A stretch of 64,000 nt of DNA from Acinetobacter wuhouensis (GTDB taxonomy: Bacteria; Pseudomonadota; Gammaproteobacteria; Pseudomonadales; Moraxellaceae). The stretch spans positions 1,860,001 to 1,924,000 of the forward strand of contig NZ_CP031716.1 of assembly GCF_001696605.3 (NCBI RefSeq). Direction: 5' to 3'. Of the stretch, positions 36,907 to 46,146 are shown piece by piece (positions within the stretch are counted from its first letter, which is position 1; the number at the start of each line of letters is the position of its first letter). A program made the position numbers and the translations under genes. Under the pieces are notes generated by a model that worked only from the letters and a program-made list of their open reading frames with translations, did no database searches and was not told the DNA's origin.

Positions 36907-38692
36907 TATCCCTGTTGTTGGTGAAAAAGTAGTTGTAAAATCAAAATACAATGGAAAATTGATTAATGAAGAAATGAAAGTCGAGTATTTTACGGACTCG
37001 AATGGTTTGTTGCCAGTAATAATACGCCATCCTGGAGCAAAAATAAATATTAGTATTGGAGATATTGAGTGCGAAGAGATAATTCAAGATAAGGATAATA
37101 TACAAAAATGTACTTTCAAAATGGATGAGAATTTTAAAATACAAGAAAAATTAGAAAGTGATAATAAGCCAGAGAAAAAAGATGTAGTTAATAAGACTCC
37201 TCAAGAGAATAGAGGTGGGGATGAGTTAAAAGATAATCACGTGCTAACAAAAATTGTAAATTTCAATATTAAGATTGTTGATCCGGATAGTAATAATGGA
37301 ATTCCTAATTTAAAATATTTTATTGTTTATAAAGGAAAAGCGAAAGCACATTTAACTGATAAATTAGGTTTAGATAAAAATATTAAAGCTGAGGAGGGCC
37401 AAGATTTAGAATTTAATATGAGAGGCCATGATGATGAGTTGCAACCTTTTTCTCATTTTAAGGTTTCAGCATCAATGGAAGGTCAAACAATTACAATTAA
37501 ACTCCCTGTACATTCCTTTAAATTAAAAATGATTCATATAAATACTGGATCTCCAGTGGTAGGTTTAAAATTTCAAATTGAATATAGAGATGGAATTGAA
37601 ACACGTATATCAGATAAGAAAGGACTTATAGACGTTAGAATGTTGACAGGATTTGTATATAGGCTTGTTGCAGGAGATTTAAAGGGGAAATTTGTCAGAT
37701 GTGTAAAAAGTACTCATGAACAAGTGTTTGAAGTAAGTGATAATTATATTAAGTATAGTGATAAATTGATTAATTCTTCCCTAAAAAAAATAGACAATAA
37801 AAAAGATAATTCAAATAAAAATCAAGAAGCATCTATTTTTAAAGTTGATTTAAATGCAATTGGGAAAATCTTTGAAAAACAAGTTAATGTATATAAACCA
37901 GAAATTAAAGACACACATACAGAAATGAATGGGAAACCGCTAACTGTAATTGGTGGTACTACGAAATCGAGTGATACTGTAAATTATATTATTTATCCAG
38001 ATGGTTCGATATCCAGAGAGAACGGAAGTGCATTAGGATATGCAGCATTTTATTTTGTTATAGATGACACCCCTGAATTAATTGGTAAGAGTAAAATTTA
38101 TGTGGCTGATACATGGGAAAAGAAAGGGGTTAAAGGCAAAGGAAAATCTTATCTAGTAAGCATTCGTGAAATTTTTGGGGATAATGCTATAAAATACAAG
38201 GCACGTTGGACAAAATCCTTGAGTAAGGTAAATATTGATATATATAATGATACAACTCAGCAATTGAGATTTTGGATGTCAATGAATGCTTTTGCTGCTT
38301 ATATAGGTGCTGTTTGTGTAACTGGAGGAATTTCTCGCTATAGTGGGTTTAGCACGGTAGATGGGGGGCCTGGAGATAGTAAAGAGCATATAAATGGTAA
38401 TGTGGGTGACTTAGGTTATATTAGAACTGATCTTAGAAATGATTTAGGGAATAAATTCCCAGACCCTACTTATGATCATGATGCGACTTTAAAGTTTGTG
38501 AATGCATTAATTAAATTTGGTTGGGGTAAAACAAAAGAAATGTATAGTGAGTATTATCCTACTAAATTAACGAAGCGTTATGATTTGAAAACTAATTATA
38601 TTTTACCAAATTGTAAAAATATGACCGTTCCTCGGCATAATAATCATTTACATGTTAAAGGATTGGATTATGAATTTAAGTCGGATACTTAA
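36907..38692 (+). pseudogene. T6SS cell-wall toxin, C-terminal part (split by IS5)
   Basis: The 595 codons continue the toxin frame in phase with 35858. They encode two beta-sandwich-like linkers with similar FNIKIVDPDSNNGIPNLKY and FKLKMIHINTGSPVVGLKF repeats (about residues 360-500 of the joined protein), and a C-terminal metallopeptidase-like domain. In that domain His707-x6-Asp714 (EHINGNVGDLGY) and His793-x-His795 (NNHLHVKG) match the zinc ligands of LAS/M15-MepA murein peptidases. The fragment has no own ribosome-binding site; an open frame entering from the IS (36848) is not a natural start. DNA is very AT-rich. Confidence 0.78.
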
Positions 38693-39170
38693 TTTGATTT
38701 TTATTACTTGTTTTGTTAGTGGTTGTAATAAAATTTATTATAATGAATTTAATAAAAATATTTCACAAGTGGTTAATAACAAAAGTTATATTCTTAATCA
38801 AGTGAATGATTTATCAGATTATACTAGGATAGATGATGTCAATAATTGTAAAATTTATGCATCAAATGGTTTGGATCAAGTTTTCTGGACGTTGAATAAT
38901 AATCTTTTGATGATTCAAATAATGAATGAAGATAATTATACTAAAACTTCTGAGGGATTGAAAAATGGATTATCGGTAAAAGTTATCAATGACTTGTATT
39001 CAAAATTTTCTATAATAAAAGTAAAAAGTGAAGGTGCTGGAGATTCACAAAATAATTTTGTTTATAATATTAAGTTGCGTTCACATGAACTTTCAATTAA
39101 TGTTGCTGATGATATCGTTAGTAGTTACGATTTTTCAATAAATGGTTTTACTACAAATTTATGTAATTAA
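38670..39170 (+). CDS. lipoprotein, probable immunity protein for the T6SS toxin
   Basis: The 166-residue product has a lipoprotein signal (MNLSRILNLIFITCFVSGC, lipobox VSGC, Cys19). The start overlaps the last 23 bases of the toxin gene, so the two were co-translated. A periplasmic lipoprotein right after a peptidoglycan toxin is the usual immunity arrangement. No family was recognised. Unlike the toxin it is intact. The next gene, tusE, is convergent and its stop codon abuts this one. Confidence 0.7.
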   Translation: MNLSRILNLIFITCFVSGCNKIYYNEFNKNISQVVNNKSYILNQVNDLSDYTRIDDVNNCKIYASNGLDQVFWTLNNNLLMIQIMNEDNYTKTSEGLKNGLSVKVINDLYSKFSIIKVKSEGAGDSQNNFVYNIKLRSHELSINVADDIVSSYDFSINGFTTNLCN

Positions 39171-39482
39171 TCACAAACAATTCGCAGGTTTAGGAACTCC
39201 CGCCAAACGACTCAAATGGCGAGCAACTAAACCTGTATTAAATTTTTCTTGTAATACAGCATTATTAATCTCAGAACTTACCGTTTTCATCAAAAACTTA
39301 ATTAACGGGCGAGTTGCGGGTGAGTGTCCAAACTGTGCGTAAAACTGGCGCACCGCTTGCAAAACTTCAAAATGCCAAGGTGTCAGTTGCAGATCTAAAG
39401 TGTTCGCCAGTTCTTGGGCAACACTTTCATCCCAAATCGTATAATCAACCAAATGACCATCTTGGTCTAATTCAAAACTCAT
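39171..39482 (-). CDS. tusE: tRNA 2-thiouridine sulfur carrier TusE (DsrC family)
   Basis: The 103-residue DsrC-type protein ends with PKPANCL, whose penultimate Cys accepts the persulfide. It has the family's TPWHFEVLQAVRQFYAQFGHSP region. TusE receives sulfur from TusD and hands it to MnmA for 2-thiouridine in tRNA wobble positions. It is the last gene of tusDCBE, about 45 bases after tusB. Confidence 0.93.
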   Translation of the reverse strand: MSFELDQDGHLVDYTIWDESVAQELANTLDLQLTPWHFEVLQAVRQFYAQFGHSPATRPLIKFLMKTVSSEINNAVLQEKFNTGLVARHLSRLAGVPKPANCL

Positions 39483-39528
39483 AAATAATCCGATACAACC
39501 GAAAGATAAAAAAGTGCCAGTTAGTTAG

Positions 39529-39813
39529 CTATTTTAAACTCATACAACGCGTAAAGTCTAAAACAAAGTCTGCAAAATGATCATATGAAATCAATTTAAT
39601 CTGACTTGGGAGTGATTCAGACAAAATTTCTGCATCATTTTCCAAAACATAAAGATTCTGTTTGCTTTGTAGGCGGACATCATGGGCAAAAAGAACAGCA
39701 TCACCAGTGAGGACAATATGATCATTGATACTATGAATCTGTTCTAACTGATCCAAAACCTGATCTGTATGAGCATAATCAGATTGAATTAAAAAAAGTG
39801 TCTGTGTTGTCAT
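39529..39813 (-). CDS. tusB: sulfurtransferase complex subunit TusB (DsrH family)
   Basis: The 94-residue protein starts at MTTQTLFLIQSDYAHTD; an ATG six codons upstream has less support. It has the small DsrH fold (VLTGDAVLFAHD). It forms the TusBCD heterohexamer that relays sulfur from IscS (via TusA) to TusE. Identification is helped by position between tusC and tusE, as DsrH sequences diverge strongly. Confidence 0.85.
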   Translation of the reverse strand: MTTQTLFLIQSDYAHTDQVLDQLEQIHSINDHIVLTGDAVLFAHDVRLQSKQNLYVLENDAEILSESLPSQIKLISYDHFADFVLDFTRCMSLK

Positions 39814-39855
39814 ATTAGGCGACCTATTCAATACTAAAAAATCAGAAAATTAAAT

Positions 39856-40206
39856 TTACCAATACAACACATGATCAAAAGATTGGATCAACTCAGCATT
39901 CAAATCCACAAACTCAATTTCCTGTTGTGATTGTGTAACAAAGCACGATTTTTTATTCACATTTTCTACTAAAATTGGAGTTAAATCATAGAATTCGAAA
40001 CTATCAACCATATTTGAAGCCAACTTAAAAGCTTGCTGAAGACCATTAAAGTTCAGTTCAGATTTTAACAGGCTTAATCCAGCATCTTTAAGTAAAACTT
40101 TGATTTCACATCCAAAAGTGGCGAGTACCATCGTCGCAGATAGACTTTCATGAACATTTAAGCTATTCAAATTCGCTTGGGTTAAAACAACAAGTACAGT
40201 ATTCAC
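39856..40206 (-). CDS. tusC: sulfurtransferase complex subunit TusC (DsrF family)
   Basis: The 116-residue DsrF-like subunit contains NLNSLNVHESLSATMVLATFG and a C-terminal DLNAELIQSFDHVLYW. It is structural in the TusBCD complex and lacks the TusD catalytic Cys. Forty-odd bases separate it from each neighbour, consistent with a single operon. Confidence 0.85.
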   Translation of the reverse strand: MNTVLVVLTQANLNSLNVHESLSATMVLATFGCEIKVLLKDAGLSLLKSELNFNGLQQAFKLASNMVDSFEFYDLTPILVENVNKKSCFVTQSQQEIEFVDLNAELIQSFDHVLYW

Positions 40207-40249
40207 ACAAATTACCTTTTAAATGCAACAGTCTAATGGAATTATCCAC

Positions 40250-40618
40250 TTAGAATTGAATGAGACGCTCTGTAGATTGGACTGCATCTGCAAGTTCACC
40301 TAATCCTACAAGTTCAAAGCCATCAGCTAGATTATGGGTTTGAATTTGATGACGTTTAGCATTCTCTTGATCTGTAATTCCCCGCGTAAGCGCAGCACTC
40401 ACACAGACAGGAAGTCGGATTGCGAGTTTTTGCCATTCTACAGACAAATTACGTTGATCATCAGGAACCCACTGCAAGCTGTTCGCCACTTGCACCGCAT
40501 CCTGATAGAAAAAAACACGAAAGGTTTGATTCTTTGCTTTTAAAGCTTGCGCCAAACCCAAAGCATGCCATGCATGAATTGACGTTGGTGCAGCCGTGAT
40601 TAGTAATAGAGTACTCAT
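40250..40618 (-). CDS. tusD: sulfurtransferase complex catalytic subunit TusD (DsrE family)
   Basis: The 122-residue DsrE-type protein has the persulfide-carrying Cys in IRLPVCVSAALTRGI and the N-terminal LLLITAAPTSIHAWHALGLAQAL. It takes sulfur from TusA and passes it to TusE. It is the first gene of tusDCBE and is divergent from the epimerase-like gene. Confidence 0.92.
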   Translation of the reverse strand: MSTLLLITAAPTSIHAWHALGLAQALKAKNQTFRVFFYQDAVQVANSLQWVPDDQRNLSVEWQKLAIRLPVCVSAALTRGITDQENAKRHQIQTHNLADGFELVGLGELADAVQSTERLIQF

Positions 40619-40740
40619 TTAGTTTGATTCACGTAGAGGATCAGAGAATGGAGCGTTTCTAACATCCAGACTGGGTAATTTTCAAATTTGAGATTTTCGA
40701 ACCCGATAACTTTCGAAATTGATCATCATAGGTAGTATAA

Positions 40741-41745
40741 ATGATTTTAGTGACTGGTGGTTTAGGCTTTATAGGCTCGCATGTGGTTTTAAGTTTGCTG
40801 GCTCAGGGGCAAGAGGTTGTTATTGTAGATAATCTCGCCAATGCAAATCTACAGTCATTGGAACGACTTGAATTTATTTCACGAATGTACATTCCATTCG
40901 TAAAAATTGATATTCGCAATACACCTGCTTTAAATAAAGTATTTGAACAATATTCAATCGATGCGGTTGTTCATTGTGCAGGTTTTAAATCTGTTGAAGA
41001 GTCAAACTTAAAACCGCTTGAATATTATAACGATAATCTCAGTTGTATCATGAGTTTATTGCGAGCTATGCAACGAACAGGTGTACGCAAATTTATTCAC
41101 ATTTCCAGTTTAATGGTCTATGGTCAGTCCAGTTTGTATTTAAATGAACAAACGGAAATTAATTATTCATATCCAAATCCTTATATAAAATCACAACAAA
41201 TGATTGAAGAAATCATTCGAGATACGTTTAAAACCGATCAAGAATGGAAAATGGCAATTTTGCGAGTTGCCAATGTGGGCGGTGCTTTTGAACACGGTGT
41301 ATTAGGTGAATTTGTGGTGCCTTTGCCTAAAAATGTGTTGCCTGTGTTATTACAAGTTGCTGCACAACAGCGTGACTTAATCGAGCTACAACGTTTTGCC
41401 AATACCAAAGATCAAACCGTGGAACGTAGTTTTGTACATGTATTAGATGTGTGTGAAGCTGTGACATCGAGTCTGCATTGGTTAAATGAACAAGATAATA
41501 TATTGGAAAGTTTTGATATTGCAGGAACAGTCGCATCAATCCAAGAATTGACGCAAAGTGTTGAAGAAGTCACCCAGTCTAAGATTCATCATATTGATGC
41601 GACTTACAAAATCAATGAATTAGAACAAGTGGCATCAACCAGTGAGAAGGCATTTAAAGTTTTAAATTGGAAAGCGCAACGTTCAATTAAACAATTGATT
41701 GAGGATGAATGGCGTTTTTATCAAAACACGTTAAATAATCGCTAA
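40741..41745 (+). CDS. GalE-like NAD-dependent epimerase family protein with altered active site
   Basis: The 334-residue extended SDR has the NAD-binding GGLGFIGSHV at its start, VDNL and HCAGFKSVEES like UDP-glucose 4-epimerases, and the catalytic Ser region HISSLMVYG. The usual Y-x-x-x-K is altered: Tyr148 is present but the lysine position (152) is Gln (PYIKSQQ). Loss of this lysine normally destroys SDR catalysis. It may be a regulatory or structural homologue, or use another residue (Lys150 is near). It precedes fumC by about 210 bases and is probably transcribed separately. Confidence 0.75.
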   Translation: MILVTGGLGFIGSHVVLSLLAQGQEVVIVDNLANANLQSLERLEFISRMYIPFVKIDIRNTPALNKVFEQYSIDAVVHCAGFKSVEESNLKPLEYYNDNLSCIMSLLRAMQRTGVRKFIHISSLMVYGQSSLYLNEQTEINYSYPNPYIKSQQMIEEIIRDTFKTDQEWKMAILRVANVGGAFEHGVLGEFVVPLPKNVLPVLLQVAAQQRDLIELQRFANTKDQTVERSFVHVLDVCEAVTSSLHWLNEQDNILESFDIAGTVASIQELTQSVEEVTQSKIHHIDATYKINELEQVASTSEKAFKVLNWKAQRSIKQLIEDEWRFYQNTLNNR

Positions 41746-41769
41746 ATGTGCAACAGATGATATTTTATT

Positions 41770-41788
41770 GAAAATAATTATCATTTAC
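41770..41788. promoter_or_regulatory. probable Fur box upstream of fumC
   Basis: GAAAATAATTATCATTTAC resembles the 19-bp Fur consensus (GATAATGATAATCATTATC), with about 14 of 19 matches, and has the central ATTATCATT core. It lies about 170 bases before fumC. FumC is an iron-free fumarase and Fur control of fumC is known in Pseudomonas and E. coli, which supports the call. Confidence 0.55.
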
Positions 41789-41957
41789 ATTTTCTGCCGA
41801 TTTGTTTAGCATGAATTGATCAAGGCTAAAGTACGAATGTCTGTTTGTATTCAAAATAATGTATCAAGCTAATCTGTGCATTATTTTTTCAAGACAGTAC
41901 CACGATGGTAACCAAGCTTTTCTTGAAACTAAAACATGGATAAATAAGAGGTTGAAA

Positions 41958-43352
41958 ATGCAAACACGTATTGAACATGACACCATGGGCGATGTAGAAG
42001 TTCCAAGTGAGGCATTGTGGGGCGCGCAGACTCAACGTAGTGTACAGAATTTCAAGATCGGCACAGAACACATGCCACGTCCGATGATTCGTGCGATGGG
42101 TTTAGTGAAAAAAGCTGCTGCAATCACCAATGCTGAACTCAATCAGATTCCTCAAGATTTATCTCAATACATTGTAGATGCTGCCGATGAAGTGATCTCA
42201 GGAAAATGGGATTCACAATTTCCTTTAGTGGTTTGGCAAACAGGTTCAGGTACGCAAAGTAATATGAACTGTAATGAGGTGATCGCCAATATTGCCAATC
42301 AAAAACTAGGTAATCCTTTAGGTTCACAAAAACCTGTTCATCCAAATGATCATGTCAATCGTGCGCAATCAACCAATGATTCATTTCCTACAGCAATTCA
42401 TGTTGCTACAGCGATTCAGATCAATGAATTACTCATTCCGGCAGTAGAACGACTGCGTGACACTTTGCAGCGTAAGTCTGAAGAATTTAATGATATTGTC
42501 AAAATTGGGCGTACCCATTTACAAGATGCAACGCCATTAACGCTAGGGCAAGAATTTAGTGGTTATGTGGCACAACTTGACCATGGATTAAAGCGCTTAA
42601 AGCAAGCACTGGTCTGGATTTATGAGTTGCCATTAGGTGGGACAGCTGTGGGAACTGGGTTAAATGCGCATCCTGATTATGCTGAAAAAGCGGCTGAACA
42701 ATTGGCAAACTTGACAGGCTTACCATTCATTACCAATCCAAATAAATTTGAAGCGCTTGCTGGTCGTGACGCTGTGGTCTTTGCATCAGGTGCATTAAAA
42801 ACGCTTGCTGCAAGTCTGAATAAAATCGCCAATGATGTGCGTTGGTTAGCGAGTGGTCCACGTTGCGGTTTAGGTGAATTGCTTATTCCAGAAAATGAAC
42901 CAGGTTCAAGTATCATGCCAGGTAAAGTCAACCCAACCCAATGCGAAGCGATGACCATGGTGGTTGCACAAGTAATGGGCAATGATACGACCATTAATAT
43001 TGCTGGGGCCTCTGGAAATTTTGAACTAAATGTATTCATGCCTGTGATGGCTTATAACATTGTTCAATCGATTCAATTGCTTGGTGATGCATGTAATAGC
43101 TTTGATGAGCATTGTGCTGTAGGGATTGAACCAAATCGTGAGAAAATTGATTATTTCTTACATAACTCATTGATGCTCGTGACGGCTTTAAATCCTGTGA
43201 TTGGCTATGAAAATGCAGCGAAGGTTGCAAAAACAGCTTATAAACAAGGTAAAACTTTAAAAGAAGTGGCGGTCGAGTTGGGTTTTGTCACTCCTGAGCA
43301 ATTTGATGAAGTGGTACAACCTGAAAAAATGGTTCATCCAAATGTGAAATAA
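41958..43352 (+). CDS. fumC: class II fumarate hydratase FumC
   Basis: The 464-residue enzyme starts at [16 protein letters not shown], with AGAGG just upstream; the longer open frame from 41859 is not used. It has the fumarase/aspartase signature [15 protein letters not shown] with the catalytic Ser loop, and [16 protein letters not shown] and [20 protein letters not shown]. It converts fumarate to malate in the TCA cycle without an Fe-S cluster, useful under iron limitation or oxidative stress. A probable Fur box lies upstream. Confidence 0.95.
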   Translation: MQTRIEHDTMGDVEVPSEALWGAQTQRSVQNFKIGTEHMPRPMIRAMGLVKKAAAITNAELNQIPQDLSQYIVDAADEVISGKWDSQFPLVVWQTGSGTQSNMNCNEVIANIANQKLGNPLGSQKPVHPNDHVNRAQSTNDSFPTAIHVATAIQINELLIPAVERLRDTLQRKSEEFNDIVKIGRTHLQDATPLTLGQEFSGYVAQLDHGLKRLKQALVWIYELPLGGTAVGTGLNAHPDYAEKAAEQLANLTGLPFITNPNKFEALAGRDAVVFASGALKTLAASLNKIANDVRWLASGPRCGLGELLIPENEPGSSIMPGKVNPTQCEAMTMVVAQVMGNDTTINIAGASGNFELNVFMPVMAYNIVQSIQLLGDACNSFDEHCAVGIEPNREKIDYFLHNSLMLVTALNPVIGYENAAKVAKTAYKQGKTLKEVAVELGFVTPEQFDEVVQPEKMVHPNVK

Positions 43353-43460
43353 TCATTCAGTTGCATAATTGATTGTATTTTTACTCTTATGCATATCTGT
43401 CTTGTATGTAGTGGAAATCATATATGCGTAGATAGTGTTAGAGTAAAGTTGTATAAAATT

Positions 43461-43488
43461 AAAGCTCACATGAGTGGGCTTTCATTTT
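43461..43488 (+). terminator. Rho-independent terminator after fumC
   Basis: The 9-bp stem AAAGCTCAC with GTGGGCTTT (one G-T pair) and an ATGA loop are followed by CATTTT. It lies about 110 bases past the fumC stop. Confidence 0.6.
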
Positions 43489-43809
43489 AGAGTGGTTAGA
43501 ATGTGAAAATAATAATTATATTTTTTTCGTGTTCTAAATTGTATGCTGATTTAAACTGCCAACAAAATGATTGACAATATTTTCAAATAAAATACTGTCT
43601 TTTTAAGACGTCATGTAGATATATTTCAAACATGACATATAACTATCCAACAATTTGAACGGATTGCTTATTTGATCACTCAAAATAGAGTTTAAGCAGA
43701 TTTAAAGCAATGAAGTAGAGCGCTTGGACATCTTTTTTATTGGTCGTTAAGAAATGATACTTTATCATTACGTTTTCAAAGTAAAGCTTCGTACAAAATT
43801 TTAAGTCAA
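43489..43809. other. gene-free AT-rich stretch
   Basis: No open frame with a ribosome-binding site, no strong hairpin and no repeat was recognised here. Confidence 0.5.
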
Positions 43810-44070
43810 ATGATTCATTCTATTAAAAGCAATCTCCCCATTATTATTCTATTTTTGATCGTTGTTGGTGGTTTCGCCTATCCATTTTATTCTGGAGAGT
43901 GGTTCGTTGCGAATCGGTTGTCTGATATTGACACGAAGTGTTATGGCGTGGATGTTCCAGAAAGGATTCCCTATAACAAGGCAATTTTGTTTTGTTCCTG
44001 TGTGCATGCTAATGGACATGTCAGTAAAGAGGAAAATTATAAATATTGTGAAAGAAAATTTGTTGAATAG
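43810..44070 (+). CDS. small single-pass membrane protein of unknown function
   Basis: The 86-residue protein has one hydrophobic N-terminal helix (LPIIILFLIVVGGFAYPFY, about 9-27) followed by a soluble tail with four cysteines (CYG, FCSCV, YC) that could form disulfides if periplasmic. No family was recognised. An open frame one base off (43862-44110) is judged a shadow. Confidence 0.5.
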   Translation: MIHSIKSNLPIIILFLIVVGGFAYPFYSGEWFVANRLSDIDTKCYGVDVPERIPYNKAILFCSCVHANGHVSKEENYKYCERKFVE

Positions 44071-44110
44071 AACTTTGCTAAATAGCGCATTATTTAATGT
44101 GATTTTCTAA

Positions 44111-44266
44111 ATGGTTTTAAAATTGACTTACATTGCCTCAAAGATAGATCTTAGCCCTAAGAATTATTTAAAAAGCACATACATCCGCGTTTTAAATGTA
44201 GAATGTATCGAAGTCATTCCATTTGAAATGATCTCCAATCTTAAACGCATCAAATCTAACCATTAA
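44111..44266 (+). CDS. possible 51-residue open frame, doubtful
   Basis: In the gene-poor stretch 44071-44416 an ATG opens a frame of 51 codons (starting MVLKLTYIASKIDLSPKNY). It has no clear ribosome-binding site and no recognised similarity. It may be a remnant or chance. Nothing else was seen in this interval. Confidence 0.2.
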   Translation: MVLKLTYIASKIDLSPKNYLKSTYIRVLNVECIEVIPFEMISNLKRIKSNH

Positions 44267-44416
44267 CAATCTTGGTGAGAACCTTTGCATTGAATTCACT
44301 GTCATAGTTGATAAAATGCATTTTTAATTTTGTTAATGTTTTAAACTCACTTTGTATGTGTTTTGCAAGGTGGTAATTAATCATTAAAATACAGCTAGTT
44401 ATCAAAGGTTATATTA

Positions 44417-44908
44417 ATGCTCTCTATATATTTAACGGATGTTCAGGAAAATGTTCAATTCAAAGATTATCCAGGTGAGCATCCTGTTAAATTTATTTTA
44501 AATTTCAAAAAAATATTTCCAAGTATGATGGAGCTTCTATTGCCTGTACTTCCAGAAGATGAAGATTTAGATAAAATGACTTGGGAATCGACAACTGAAG
44601 ATTTTGAAACCTTTAAGAAGTTTTTAACGGGTTGGGGTGTGATTGAACTACGCTTACAAGCCATTAGCCAATATAAAAATAAGAATTTTGCAGATCAATT
44701 GCTTAAGCAAGCGCAGGCAAAACGCAAGGAGTTTGCTAAAAAGCAACAGCAGTTATTGACAGTAGAGCTGGATTATTTATTGATGCATGAAACGCATGCT
44801 TTGATTGATGCCGAACTTGTTGAATTAGGTGAAAAATTTTATTTACCGACGTTGCGAGATCTTTGGAAAAATACAGTTTCAGCAAAAGTATTGAATGCAA
44901 ATTTTTGA
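44417..44908 (+). CDS. cytoplasmic protein of unknown function
   Basis: The 163-residue acidic protein has no signal peptide and no membrane segment. Residues about 75-115 form a Lys/Gln-rich helix (AKRKEFAKKQQQLL). The N-terminal half contains the motif PVLPEDEDLDKMTWES. No family was recognised. It is monocistronic, with a strong terminator 20 bases downstream. Confidence 0.6.
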   Translation: MLSIYLTDVQENVQFKDYPGEHPVKFILNFKKIFPSMMELLLPVLPEDEDLDKMTWESTTEDFETFKKFLTGWGVIELRLQAISQYKNKNFADQLLKQAQAKRKEFAKKQQQLLTVELDYLLMHETHALIDAELVELGEKFYLPTLRDLWKNTVSAKVLNANF

Positions 44909-44928
44909 TTATTACTTAGATTAAAATT

Positions 44929-44949
44929 AGGGGCTTTTGCCCCTTTTTA
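44929..44949 (+). terminator. Rho-independent terminator
   Basis: The stem AGGGGC with GCCCCT and a TTTT loop are followed by a T-run. Confidence 0.85.
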
Positions 44950-45133
44950 TTTCTAAATGAAAATAGTCGTGGAGTATTTGTTGTTATATTTATAACTTAT
45001 GAAAAGTAAAAAAATGTTGTCGATTGGAATCTAAAAATTACACAGTTTTAACGTAAATATCATAAAAGTCGTGACATTCCATGTTTAAATGATAAAAAGT
45101 TATATCAGTCACGTATTTAAAAGTGGAGTTAAA

Positions 45134-45736
45134 ATGTCAAAAGACTTTAATGATTTAATTAAAAATCGTCGTTCTATTTATGCCATTGGTAAAAATGTAA
45201 AGTTTAGTGCAGATGAAGTCGCAGAACTCATTCAAACCACAGTTGCCAATAGTCCTTCAGCTTTTAACTCACAAACTTCACGTGTGGTGATTTTGTTTAA
45301 TCAAGAGCATCAAAAATATTGGGATATTGTTAAAGAAGTGCTTAAACCATTTGCACCGAATGAAGAAGCTGCTGCAGCGACTAATGCTAAAATTGATAGT
45401 TTTGCAGCAGGTTTTGGAACAGCGTTGTTCTTTGAAGATCAAGATGTGGTGAAAACCTTGCAGGATCAATTCCCAGGTTATGCAGACAATTTTCCTATTT
45501 GGTCAGAGCAGTCTACAGGGATTGCACAATTTGCAGTGTGGACGGCATTAGCAGAGCAAGGCATTGGCGCGTCATTGCAACATTACAATCCGCTTGTTGA
45601 TGAAAAAGTTGAGGCACAGTGGAATCTACCTGCAAACTGGAAACTTCGTGCACAATTGGTCTTTGGTTCAATCGAAGCATCAGCTGGTGAAAAAGAATAT
45701 ATGGATCGTGCGCAACGTTTCCGTGTGTTTAAATAA
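45134..45736 (+). CDS. nitroreductase-family protein
   Basis: The 200-residue FMN-dependent protein starts at MSKDFNDLIKNRRSIYAI, preceded by GGAG; the upstream ATG at 45089 has no such site. It has the nitroreductase opening (IKNRRSIY), the NSPSAFNSQTSRVVIL flavin loop and LAEQGIGASLQHYNP. Its closest type is the fungal/bacterial HBN1/Frm2-like nitroreductases linked to fatty-acid or redox stress. The substrate is unknown. Confidence 0.85.
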   Translation: MSKDFNDLIKNRRSIYAIGKNVKFSADEVAELIQTTVANSPSAFNSQTSRVVILFNQEHQKYWDIVKEVLKPFAPNEEAAAATNAKIDSFAAGFGTALFFEDQDVVKTLQDQFPGYADNFPIWSEQSTGIAQFAVWTALAEQGIGASLQHYNPLVDEKVEAQWNLPANWKLRAQLVFGSIEASAGEKEYMDRAQRFRVFK

Positions 45737-45777
45737 TTTATTCAAAAGAATTAAATCATAATCTCAAAAAAGTTTAT

Positions 45778-45808
45778 AAAAAGTAGATATTCGTATCTAC
45801 TTTTTTTT
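45778..45808 (+). terminator. Rho-independent terminator after the nitroreductase gene
   Basis: The 8-bp stem AGTAGATA with TATCTACT is closed by TTCG and extended by A- and T-runs. Confidence 0.85.
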
Positions 45809-46146
45809 GTTTTAACACCTTAGGTTATGATCATTTAATTTAAAAAAGTATTAATTAGAATATCTATGTAATATTTTCTGATGTATCGGTTTTTCCCGAG
45901 GATATATCTAAGGTTTTTCAATGAAATACTTAAATTATTAAGTCTGTCTTTTTAATTATGTTCAGAATTGCTGTATTGAATAAGCATTTAAATTTCTCAA
46001 TTATATGGATGAAACTTAAATTGGTTTAAATTTATTCAATAAGAAATATCAATGCTCACAAGTAGTTGGCTTATGAGCATTGCTAATGATAAAAGTTTTT
46101 ATTAGAAGCATTTTTTATTAAAAATAATTTGAAAAGATCTGAAAAA
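45809..46146. other. gene-free stretch with one inverted repeat
   Basis: No credible open frame was seen. An 8-bp inverted repeat, AATGCTCA with TGAGCATT (46051-46081), has no T-run on either side. It lies beyond the 3' end of the broken MFS gene and could be a weak terminator for it. Confidence 0.4.

Noticed and set aside
41859..41957. Longer start for fumC
   Set aside because: The added 33 residues are not fumarase-like and AGAGG lies just before the later ATG.
43862..44110. 82-codon frame overlapping the small membrane-protein gene
   Set aside because: It shares most of its DNA with the 43810-44070 frame, which has a coherent membrane helix and better start.
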